Program-made: the position numbers and the translations under genes
In this document: positions 28,701 to 40,700 of the stretch, piece after piece
Layout of the letters: each line of letters opens with the position of its first letter
How positions within the stretch are numbered: position 1 is the first letter of the stretch
Assembly (NCBI GenBank): GCA_002633025.1
Contig: NMRB01000762.1
Span: forward strand, 178,238-242,237
Length of the DNA stretch: 64,000 bases
Reading direction: 5' to 3'
Source: Notospermus geniculatus
Lineage: Eukaryota; Nemertea; Pilidiophora; Heteronemertea; Lineidae
Notes under the pieces: generated by a model
Told to the model about the DNA's origin: nothing
Database searches by the model: none
What the model saw: the letters and a program-made list of their open reading frames with translations, nothing else

Positions 28701-31700
28701 ATCAGACATGCCACTGTGCGTCTCCCTCTGAGATTCGCACAGCAGCACTGGACAACCACGCAAAGCTTTCCCTTCTTGTTTGAAAGAAATTGACTCCTTA
28801 CAATCCCCCAAGTCTCTGCAGTAGTCTGATGGCCCACAGTAAGTGAATGGAAGGGTGGGCTTCTGGGCCGAAGGTAGAACGAAGTCCCGTCATTGCCTCG
28901 CTTCCCTCACTGCCAATCTTCTCCAGATCTTCCGTTCACTGTGGACAAAGACAGCGGTGCCATCATCCTGATGCGAAAAGTCGACCGCGAGGAACACGAC
29001 GAGATGAAATTCATGATGTACGCCGTAGACAACGGCGGCCCTCCAGCCACTGGCTCAGTGCAGGTGACCGTCAATATCCTGGATGCCAATGACAACCCAC
29101 CCTTGTTCCAGAAATCACACTACTACGGCTCGGTGGTGGAGGATGACAACAAACCCCGGGCGGGGCAGGAAGTTAAACTGGTGAGCAATAATCATGATTA
29201 GGAACCTTTCCGTGCATTTCAGCTTCGTTATTTCGATCTCCTTGCATCAAATTCCCCACTCGTATCTTTCAGAATAGTCCAATAAAAGCAACCGACAAAG
29301 ACGTGACGGTTGTCAACCGTGACATCCGGTATTCCCTCATGGGAGAGGGGCATGGTGTCTTCGAGATTGATCCAATCATTGGGACAGTATCCGTGAAGAA
29401 GCCAGGTGTTCTGGACGCAGAGATGCAACCTGTATATCAGCTACAGGTAATTAACAGCTATGACTAAAACTGCCCATACACGATCAATATTATTGCACAA
29501 TATGAGGATCACAATGGGCAATATTATTGTCAATCTTTCTTCTAACTATCGTGCTAGAAGCACACGACCACCCATTTGGGCCCCATATTGTGCAATAATA
29601 TTGCGCCGTGTATGGGCGGCTTTAGGCCTATCTAACAGCAGCATTGTCAGTTGTCTATTCTCTGCGATAATGGTAGCTTACCATTGAGCACTGAATGCCA
29701 TCCAAAGGGTACTAGATTCGTTACCTTTGCACACACACCTCCTGATCTAACCCGAACTGAACTTGAGGGAAGCCAAACACCATCGCCATGGTAGCTCCAG
29801 CTGATTTCTGTTCATGGCTGGTCTTAGATCAGCATCACCACTTCGTTCGCTGTGTATGGAGTGTCCTTACAACTTTTTGTTCCATTAAAGGTAGTCGCCA
29901 CTGACCACGGTGGTGACCTTGAAGGTTTAGCCTCCGCCGCCATGTTGACTATCAATGTTGATGACGTCAACGACAATCCGCCACAATTCCAGAGGAAGTC
30001 ATACAACTTCATGGTGCTGGGAAATTCAACAATTGGTAGGTGTCTATCAAATCTTTTGTCATGGGCTTGTTACTTACGAGGACATGAAGGATTCTGCCTT
30101 CATCTATTACCTTCAGTTCCTTATTCATTCCTCACAACCGTCAGCACGATGATATTCCGAACACATTCCTTCGGAGGAAGGTCTGCAATAAGACGTCTTC
30201 TGTTCAACCATGGCTCAGAATGAACACAGCATTACAACACTCACGATGCTTGACACATCAGAGACTACCCAAAGTACAACCCACTTCTTCGAAGGACCAT
30301 TCTTGCAATATTGTGACGAACGGAGCAGCAGTCCCTAAGCAGTTGTGGATCAGGCGTAGCGTTACCAACAGTTGCGTCACCTCACAAACCTTCCAGCTTC
30401 CATCATTTCACATGTTGCGTATATATTTTAGGGACAAAGATCGGCAAGGTTCAGGCGACCGACGCAGATGAATCGAAGGGAAACCGCGAAGTATTGTACA
30501 TCCTACAGGAGGGAGGTTACGGACGGTTTGCTGTTGGACTTGAAACAGGTAGGCATGATGCTGAGCTCTTGTATGGCATTGTTTCGATATGTACACCGTC
30601 CTAAGTTCTTCGAATGTAAATTTTGGCCACTCTGAGCTGCTCCAGGGGCCACTCTATAGGCCTTCTTGCGGTCTGCTTAGGCAGTTCTCTTACTCTTAGT
30701 TCCTCTCCGCCATCTGCCAGGTACTCTTCGTCATATTCCAGGTATCATAACCGTCGCAAACTGGCTCGACCTTCCTCCAGCCCTTCTTCAATACAAACTG
30801 ATCATCAAAGCAGTAGACAAGGGGTATCCCCCTCTTAGCTCCCTCGTCGAGGTCAACATCGCTCTCCCAGAGAACCTACCCCCAATACTCGACTCTTCCC
30901 TGACCTTCCACATCTTGGAGAACATGCCTGAGAATACAATAGTAGGACGGGTCAAGGCATTTGATCCCGAGGAACCGTCCAATAAGACGATGACTTTCTT
31001 TTTGGAAGATGAGGCAGGTAACTTGAAGTTACGCTCTTATTTGACTCGCATATCCAAACCTTGATCTCTTCTCCTGATACTTTAATGGTAGCTAAGTGTT
31101 GAGTATTTAAGATGCTTCCACTCGCGGCGAACGAATACTGAAGACTAAGTCTTCCGTCAGATCATAAAATGCTAGTAGTCACCGTCCGTGTCTGATCCTT
31201 TGGCTCATGTTCTGAATGCTCCATTCCTGCAGGATCCTTCATCATGCAGCCAAACACAGGCACCCTCTACGCCAGGGATTCCTTTGACCGAGAGGAGGTG
31301 GAGAGGTTTGAGGTACCGATCTTCGTCGTTGATGCTGGAGCGCCAGCGGAGACTTCCCAGGCGGTGGTCACCGTCATCGTGGAGGACGTGAACGATAACG
31401 GACCTCGGTTCACCAGGACGAGGTTTGATGGTGGAGTGAAGGAGGATGATACGATCCCTATCAGCAAACACGACCACAAAGTACAAATGGTATGCACTGT
31501 ATCTCTCATCAGACATGCCACTGTGCGTCTCCCTCTGAGATTCGCACAGCAGCACTGGACAACCACGCAAAGCTTTTTCTGCACTGATGCTGCTTAACAG
31601 CAAGGTTGCTTAATAGTCCGACCCGTTTCGACTTTTGACAAGCTCTCATACATCGTGCCTTGATCCAGCTCTGAAGTATCATCGTCCTCAAAAACTTTTC

Positions 31701-34700
31701 CAGCATATCCCGATAGAGGCCATCGACGACGATGCCACCGAAGAACACCGTTACCTCCAGTACAGTGTCGAAGGAGCTGACGCCAGGTCATTCAAGATAG
31801 ACCCCATGACTGGCCAGCTTGAGGTCGCCAGGCAAGGTATCATAGATTGTGAAAAAAAGCAACAGTACAGGTTCAAGGTAAGGTGTCGTGGGTTTTAACC
31901 TGTCGTGTTTTATCAAATTAGAGGTCACTTCGGGAAGGCGTGACAACTAGAAAACTACGCAAAGTACCGACGGTGTGTCCAAATTTTCTGACTTCAGGTG
32001 GTGGCGACTGATAGCGGTGGCCTGTCTGCCACGACCATGGTCCATATCACTGTCCAGGATGTCAATGACAACGCCCCCGTCTTTGAACACGACTCCTACA
32101 AGATTCGCCTGACGGACGACCTTGTCGGTGAGGTCATTGGGAAAGTTTCAGCAACAGATCTGGATCGTACGGAGGTCAACAACCGTGTCATCTATGACCT
32201 TGAGGACGGCGGAGAAGGAAGGTTCAGCATCAACTCACAGACTGGTACGTCTGAAACTTAGGCCGACTGTTGTCAATTCATTATCGTTTGTATATATTTG
32301 ACTCATTATTGAGATGATTGCTCCAAGATGCAGTACACTCGTGTTTCTTTCAACACAGGGGAGATACAGATAATGCGAAGTCTGGTAGACGAACCCGTGA
32401 TTCTGAAGTACACACTCTCCATCCGGGCCATCGATACCGGCCTCCCTCAACAGACAGGCAGAACTACGGTAATCGTCAGCATCCCCACGAACAACCCACC
32501 GGTAATCGCGTCCAATTTTGATTTCTACGTGGTGGAGAACGTACCCTCGGCCACGGTGGTTGGTAAGGTAACGGCGGAGGACCGTGACACTGATGGTGGG
32601 GTCAACGCAACCAGGCTTCACTTCTCTATAAAGAACGATGGACTCGGTAGGTAGATACCAAGACTTCTTCACCATAATAGGAGATCATCTTCGACAATGT
32701 TTCTGGCAGCAACTTTGCTAACGGACATCCTGACTTTAGATGCTCGCATTGTTTCATCCAGCTAGAGACGTACTCGGAGGAAAGTTCTTTTGGTGCAGAG
32801 CTCACATCTGAGGCGTGGTTGGGAGGGCCAACTCGACATCGAGAAGCCACCTCCTTCGGTCACGTAGCTCCTTGGATGACTGAGGTCCAAAACAGTCAAG
32901 ACTCATAAGCCATTTACTTAGTGCTGTTGCCACAAAGGTCAAGTCAAAGATCATGTCACTCGTACATATCTCTGGTGATTTCAGTCCCCTTCAAAATCGA
33001 CCGAGCCACTGGAGTCGTGACAACTCTTGGAGAAATCGACTGTGAGAAAGCCGAGAGTTACCTGTTGATAGTCCAAGTCGGTGACCAAGGCATCCCGCCC
33101 AAGACGGCCATAACAAAGGTGAAAGTGACCATAGAGGACGTCAACGACAATCCTCCTGCTTTCACCAAGCAGTTGTACACTGGTACAGTCACAGAGGACG
33201 ATAAGGTGCCCATTGACAATCAGGTGGTTGCCATGGTGAGTGACAGTTGAAATTGTCTTGTGGTTTTGTGAGAATGCTTCTGATTAGATATAGGTGGCAG
33301 CAATGGGGTGAAGCTTCTGATTGGCATATTGTGGCGGCAATGGGCTGAACCTTCTGATTGGCATATTGGTGGCAGCAGTGGGGTAAAATTTCTGATTGGC
33401 ATATTGGTGGCAGCAATGGGGTGAAGCTTCTGATTGGCATATTGGTGGCAGCAATGGGGTGAAGCTTCTGATTGGCATATTGGTGGCGGCAATGGGGTGA
33501 AACTTCTGATTGGCATATTGGTGGCAAGAAAAAAAGCTTCTCTTGCCTGTCGTGGACCAGGCAATTGGAATGTCTTGCAATCATAGATAAAAGAACATTC
33601 TAAACCATATTTTCCATCCTCAAGGTCATAGTATCGCTTCCTAACTGTCTTCATTCTAGGACAATCCGATAGAGGTTAACGATGCTGACGCCACAGAAGA
33701 GAATAGGAACATTGTCTACAAGTTATACGGTGAGAATAGTGATTTGTTTGTGATTGATCAGAAGACAGGAGTCCTGAGGGTCAAACAGGCTGGTACTATT
33801 GACTGTGAAGTGAACCCAACCTTCTCGCTGGTGGTAAGTAAAAAACGTATTTTTTCAAGAAAAAGTAAAAAAGAGTCTTACTTACCATTTATTGCTAATA
33901 GTTTCCTCATCCCTGAAATCATGCAAACGAAAATCCTGCAAAAAACCTTCAGATGAATATCATCCCTGTCAGAACTGTAACACAATTTTTCAACAAAAGT
34001 AAAAAAAGAGTCGACTCCTGCTTACCATGTATCGAATGATAGTTTTCACATCCCCGAAATCCTGCAAACGAAAACCCTGCAAAACAACCTGCTCCCAATG
34101 TCAGAATTGTTGGATGCATTGTTCCATCCAAGTCGTTGACCGCATATACTCATGGCGTACTCGGTTATTATAGTTGAGTGCCACAGATGTCGGAGGAACT
34201 GGCCTCTCAACCAAGACCGAGATCCGCATCAAGGTGATCGACATCAATGACAATCCACCGAGTTTCCTGGTGACAAATAGAGTATTTGAGGTGGACAGTG
34301 CCATTCCCACTAAGACACCGTTCGCGGAGATGGCGGCGGTGGACCACGATGCTAGTCCCATGAATAACAGAGTGATATATCTACTGGAAGGAGGATACGG
34401 AAAATTTTCTCTGGATCAGATTTCAGGTAGGAGCTTCTCGTTCCTTGGCTGTTGCCTTGTGCAGGCGCAGCCACTGGGTTTTTGCCAAATGGCTGTATGC
34501 TCCTCACGGAGTTGAGTTCACCTGTTCTTTGAGACAACAAACCGACAGGGTAAAAGCAAGAAGCCTTTAGTTAGAATACTGTACTAAAAGAATAGGAGGA
34601 AAACTAACAGATTTCCAATCTACTTCGCTTAGGAAACCTAATGGCAAACGACCACCTCTTCCAAGAGCCATTGATGTCCGAATACGTACTAAAGGTACGT

Positions 34701-37700
34701 GCCCTGGACACAGGCAACCCTGGCCTTAGCAGCGAGACAGAGATCACAGTGAAGGTACCCAAGAATGTCCCTCCCAAGATCACAGGAGAAAAACGCTTCT
34801 TTGTCCAGGAGGGGCTTCCATCTGGGACCATGGTTGGAAGGGTTGAGGCAACAGACACTGTCAAGCAGGGCGAAATACCCAAGTTTCTCTTCAAGCTCGA
34901 CGAAGGAAGTGCGGGTGAGTGATTCAACTGCGTTGGCAACCCTTCTGAAGCTGATGTATCCCGACAGACGAACATATCTTGCTCATTCATGCTCTAAGTT
35001 CATCACTCTTCTTGGAGTCGGCGAAAGGTTGTATTGGTATATCCTCTCCGCCGCTCGGAGTAGGTGGACAAGGCTCTTCCCAGTCCGAAAGACCTTTGCG
35101 GGTCCTACTTTGTTGTCCCTGTACATCTGGAAACAAATGAGACTTGTGCATTTAGCTCGCCATACTTCATTGATGTGGAGAACCCCTACCACGGCCACTC
35201 CGAAAGACAGTTGTATGCAGCAACAGTTCTCTGTGCATCCAGAAACAAACAATGGTCATCATAATCCTACATCACCCATGCTATAACTTTCCCCCAAACC
35301 TGCTTCTCTTCAGACAAGTTCAGCATCGACCCAGATACTGGCAACCTCTCGACAAACGCCGAACTTGACAGGGAACAATCACCCAAGCACAATATAGTTG
35401 TGACGGTGACTGACTACGGGTCGCCAAAGATGATGGCGTCTGCCACCTATACCATTGTCGTCGACGATGTCAATGACAACGCCCCTGTGTTTGATAGAAC
35501 AGTCTACAAGGGTGAGGTTCCAGAGACGAGAGGAAGCAATGAGGGCGCCAGACAAGTTTCTCTGGTAAGGAACTTAAGAAGGCTATGACCAAACACGGGT
35601 CTGAACTTCTCTAACTGCAAGTTTGTATTGACGGTCAATCCTCTGCTGACGAAGTTCGGGATGAAGGGATCGGTCATATTGGAAAAGTTATAGCTTTGGG
35701 CCAAGCTTTTTCAAATGATAGGCAAGGAAGACGTCCTTTCTTTGAGCCAAAGGCAGTCCTGACGTTGTGCTCGAGTAATACCTCCTAAATCTGTGGTACC
35801 ACAAAGTTATGAACTCTTCCTCTTCAGGATCATGAAATGGCCTTGTCTGACGATGATGAAATCAGTGGCATGGTTACAATTTCTTTAACCGGCGAAGGCA
35901 GTGAATTGTTCAGTATCGACCAAACGACACTGACTGTGTGGAAGAAGAAAGACACAATGCTGGATTGTGAGGTGAAGAAAATGTACAACCTAACCGTAAG
36001 TATCTCAGTCTTCCTCCTCCTCTGCTCCTTCTGCTGCTACCTAGATAGTCACTAGTGGTTGTGCTGTCATTTATGCATAATAAGTCGAAACCAAAGGCCA
36101 AGATATGACTTGATGATGCTGTCACTGATTTTCAGGGATTCCCTATTCCTCGATCCTCAGGCAATCAGAATGCTTGCAATGAGAGTGATTTTGTACGGTA
36201 TAAACAGATTAGGGCCTTTGGGTCGGCCTAATTAGAAATTATTGCCTATCACAGGTGTTGGTGACTGACAAAGCAGATGGACAAAATCTCCAGTCAACGG
36301 CTTCCCTGATAATAGACATCACAGATGTCAATGACAATCCACCAGTATTCGACAAAGACAAAGACACGATACTACTGACGACAGATGCTGGCGTAGGGTC
36401 GATAATAGCAAAGATCGAGGCAACTGACGCGGACGTCAGCAGAGAGAATCATGATGTCATGTACTTCCTTAGGCGGGGAGGGGATGGCAAGTTCACCGTG
36501 GACCTGCTTACAGGTAAAGGTTCTTTCAAGGCAACAGGACTTAGTTAGTTTTGGATAGGAGAAAGATATTTTGCATGGCCAGCCAGAGCTAAGAACATTC
36601 AATCGCCCCTAGCCTGTCCGTAGCTCCAGTTCCATTGCTTTCCAGGCTAGCCTATATCTGTACAATAAAATACTTGCAGGTGAAGTTATTGTAAGTGGAG
36701 CCTTGGACCAAGAACCCACAAAATCGAAATACATCCTTTTAATCGAAGCCTTGGACAGAGGAACGCCGCCTCTGCGAGGACAGGCCACGGTAGAGATCAC
36801 CATCCCTGACAACCAAGCTCCAGAAATAAAAGGACCAACCACATTCGACATAGCAGAGAAACAGCCAATAGGAACGATTGTTGGGATCGTGAATGCTGAA
36901 GACCCGGATGGAAAAGGGACTTTGTTCTTTTCAATTCTTGATGATACAGGTGATTGATCAACGACTTTGATATACTTTGATTAGCACCTAACGGAATTGT
37001 TGTTGAGTTGCTTCAGGGCGAACAATAGAATGATACTTGTTTCGTTGTGGCGGTAAATTAATGAAGCTTCTTAAGTCAAGCCGATACCCCAGTCATGTAG
37101 AATGTATATACATTAGTTGGTAGGTAAATGACTCTGTCACCAATTCTCCATTTCGACAGTGCCTTTTAGCATTGGTACCCAAAGAGGAGAGCTTAAAACC
37201 ACAAAAGTCTTGGACTATGAAGAGCAACAGCTGTATACATTCCGTTTGTCCGTCCGCGACAGTGGACCTATAACCAGGACGGCCACAGCCCAGATTGATG
37301 TGACAGTCCGTGACGTCAATGACGTAGTGCCAAAATTCAACCAATCGTGGTACGAGGGCACGGTGACGGAAGATGACTTTCAGCCAATCAATGACCAAGT
37401 TGTACGAATGGTGAGTATAGAATTAATAGGATGTTATACGCCCGTCGAAAGCGTCATATTGGTACATATGATTGCAAATACTCTGTCAAATACGGAGCAT
37501 CAGTTGTTTTTAGGCCATGTTTCGTTCGCACATGGTCGTTTGCTAGGTACTTTTGAGCTTCAATCTCCCTATGGTATCGTTCTAGAAGGGTCAACCAATC
37601 GCAGCATGGGATGGGGACGGAACTGAGGAGAACAGGCGGGTTCGATTCTACCTGAAGGGTGACGGCAGTGAGCTCCTGACCATGAACCCTATGACTGCTG

Positions 37701-40700
37701 CTATCTCGGTCAACCAACCTGGCACCCTGGATGCCGACTTCCGACAACACCTTAATCTTACGGTACGTACGTTTCCCCCACCATGAGAAACTCTGGCCGT
37801 TCACGGTCCCAACTGCTCCCTCCAGTGCCCTGAATAGTTCGGTCGTCTACTGGTGGGCGAGCTGGCTGTTCCCTTTATCATTCGGTGATAAGTTCGACGC
37901 AGAAAGACTTGCGTAGATCCTAATGACTCAACTGCGTTCCCCATTTTGTTTTCCTTCTTTTGCATTTTCGAACCGTAGAAGTGAATTAAAGGGTGTTCCC
38001 CTTGCAGGTTTATCACCACAGACAAGAACGGTATTGGTCTATCAAGTTGAGCCCACCTCACGATCACTGTCAGCTGTGTTCCCCCATTTTGTTTTTCTTC
38101 TTTTGGATTTTCGAACGGTAGAAGCAAATTAAAGAGTGTTCCACTTGTAGGTTATCGCCACAGACAAAAACGGTACTGGTCTATCAAGTTGGGCCCACCT
38201 CATCATTACTATCGAAGACCTGAATGACCATTCGCCTGTCTTCGAGAAGGACCAATACGAGTTTGACCGTATTACCTCACCCAGCATTGGTAGTGCCATA
38301 GGGAAAGTCAAGGCAGTTGATAAGGACGGGACTGACAAGGCAAATCGAGTTATGTATGTCTTGGAAGAAAATGGATACGGGAAATTCCACATTGATTTCA
38401 TGACAGGTATGTACGATACTTTTCCTTATGGATGCCTTTCGACCTGCTCGAACTTTGTCGAGTCAGGGGTATACCTGCTTCGTCTGCTCAACAAATTCTC
38501 GCCAGAGTGTCCTCTCCCTGACACTCGTTGTTGTTGTTTCACGTTCTGTCCTCTCCCGCTTTCAGGCATCCTCACCGTCACGAATAACCTCAACAGGGAG
38601 CCAGTCCTCACTCGTTACACCCTGGTTGTCAAGGCCATGGATAGCGGTCTACCCCCTAAGACTGCAACAGCAGGGATTAACATCAACGTGCCTAAGAATC
38701 CTTCACCAGTGATAGACAGGGCCGGACCTTTTAACCTGAAGGAGAACCAACCCCCTGGAACCAAAGTGGGGGTAGTCAGTGCCCATGATCCTGCTGACTC
38801 CTGGACTCCTGTTCAATACAGTTTGAAGGACAAACGAGGTAAGTCTTGTCACCCATCCATAAAGTAGGTCGACTGATTTCTTATTTTTTTTCGAGGAGCC
38901 TGATAGCCTAGTGGTTATCACGTCCGCTTAGCAAGTGGCAGGTCCCGGCTCTTCAGTCCGTCGCATGGAACAGTACCGTGGTGCCTTGTACCTTGTGTCT
39001 TTGCAAGAGCAAGTAAAAGACCCCATCCAAGTGAGGAACATGAGTAGCTTGTGATGGCCTCCTCCGTACTTACCAGGGCCAATAATGCTATAGCGTCGGC
39101 CCCGACGGAACAATGAAATACGAAATACGAAATTTCTTCTTTGATGAGCTAAACCACAACCTCTTCGAGTGGTGATTCCTGCGGATGGAAAGTAACAAAA
39201 GTGTTCCCATTTTCTTCTTCAGTTCCATTCACAATCAACAAAGAAACAGGCATAATAACAACAACAGCTCCTGTTGATCGAGAGAGAGACAACGCTTACG
39301 ATGTGGAGGTCGTCGTCTCTGAACGAGGCTCACCGACGACGTCAACAGCTGCTAATGTCACCATCAGTATCGAAGACGAAGACGATAATCCACCATTATT
39401 TCATCAGCTGATTTACGAAGGTGACGTGGCGGAACATTCAGAAGGTGACGAGTCGGACGGCGCTGACAGAGTAGTTTTTATGGTAATATCTTGATCATTT
39501 TTCGTTCAACTTTGACCATTGTCTTCACACCATCGTCTCAAGACGATGTTGACTGTTCGTCTGTTTCTAACGAAAAGAAGACAATCAACACCATCTCGAA
39601 GCATCGTGAGATCTTGAAATTGTGAGACTTGACTTGAATGTCATCTCCTTTTTTCCAGTCTCAAGCAATTTCAACGTATGATCTGGACGCCACAGAAGAG
39701 AACAGACATTTCCAGTACTCTCTCGAAGGGGACGGGAGCGACTTGTTCATCATAAACGTTACCCATGGGGAAATCAAAGTCCGATCGACGAGCCGGCTGG
39801 ATGCGGAGTACCAGGAACATTACAGCCTGATGGTGAGTGACAATGCAGATGCAAATTCCACGACACTGCTTCGTTACTTAAAAATTCGTGAATTGTGTAT
39901 CAAGAGATGAAAGACACACCTTCTTTCCTTAATGGCAGAGAGAACGCATGGGTATTCATCAAAGGGATTTACTTTTTCATTCCACAGGTTGTAGCAACAG
40001 GTGCGAACAACGCAGACATGCAGTCCAAGATCCCGCTACGGATAAGAGTGGATGACGTCAACGATAATGCACCAGTCTTTGAGAAGAACGAATATGCCGT
40101 GGACTTCAAGGCTTCCTCCAAAATTGGGGATACCGTCATCAGAGTCAAGGCGACAGACAAGGACGTCTCCAAACATAACAGCAGAGTATATTACTTCCTG
40201 TCAGGTGGATATGGGAAGTTCAGTATTGATAAGGAGACCGGTACGTCCAGGCTTCTGTGGTGGTGAAACAGACGTCATCTGTGCTCAGGTGGATCCAGTT
40301 TTTAAGAGGGGGGGGGGGCGCAACTTCTACCTCGAAAACACTCAACATCATGGTCAAAGACATCCTCTGCGGCATGAGGGGTGGAGGGTGGTGGTGGGGT
40401 GACGCTTCCACAAGTTAAAGGAGAGCTTGAAGACTTAATCCTTTATCATATCATTTTTAGGGGTCATCACAGTTTCCGACATCTTGTCCCGACAACCTGC
40501 TTTATCCACATACATTCTGAACATAACCGCCGTTGATGGAGGTCAGCCACCAAGGTCATCATCAACGAAGGTCAAGGTCACACTTCCGACAAATAATCCT
40601 CCGAGATTTACCAGAAATGAATACATTTTTGAAGTATTTGAGAATGGTCCCATCGGCACCATGGTTGGCAGGGTCCATGCTGTCGATTACGACCAGAGAC

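Larger units (their letters stand above)
28770..31576 (+). repeat. Tandem 2.8-kb duplication, unit B
   Basis: Direct repeat of unit A. Exon differences are concentrated at the 5' end (10 synonymous changes in the first 254-nt exon) and vanish toward the 3' end, where the last 257-nt exon and its flanks appear identical. It contains a 158-bp MITE at 29465-29622 that is absent at the matching site of unit A. Confidence 0.85.

Noticed and set aside
33189-33654. Three antisense open frames with a repeating peptide
   Set aside because: The peptide repeat is just the 38-bp minisatellite read in reverse; a period of 38 bp shifts frame each unit and there is no gene structure around it.
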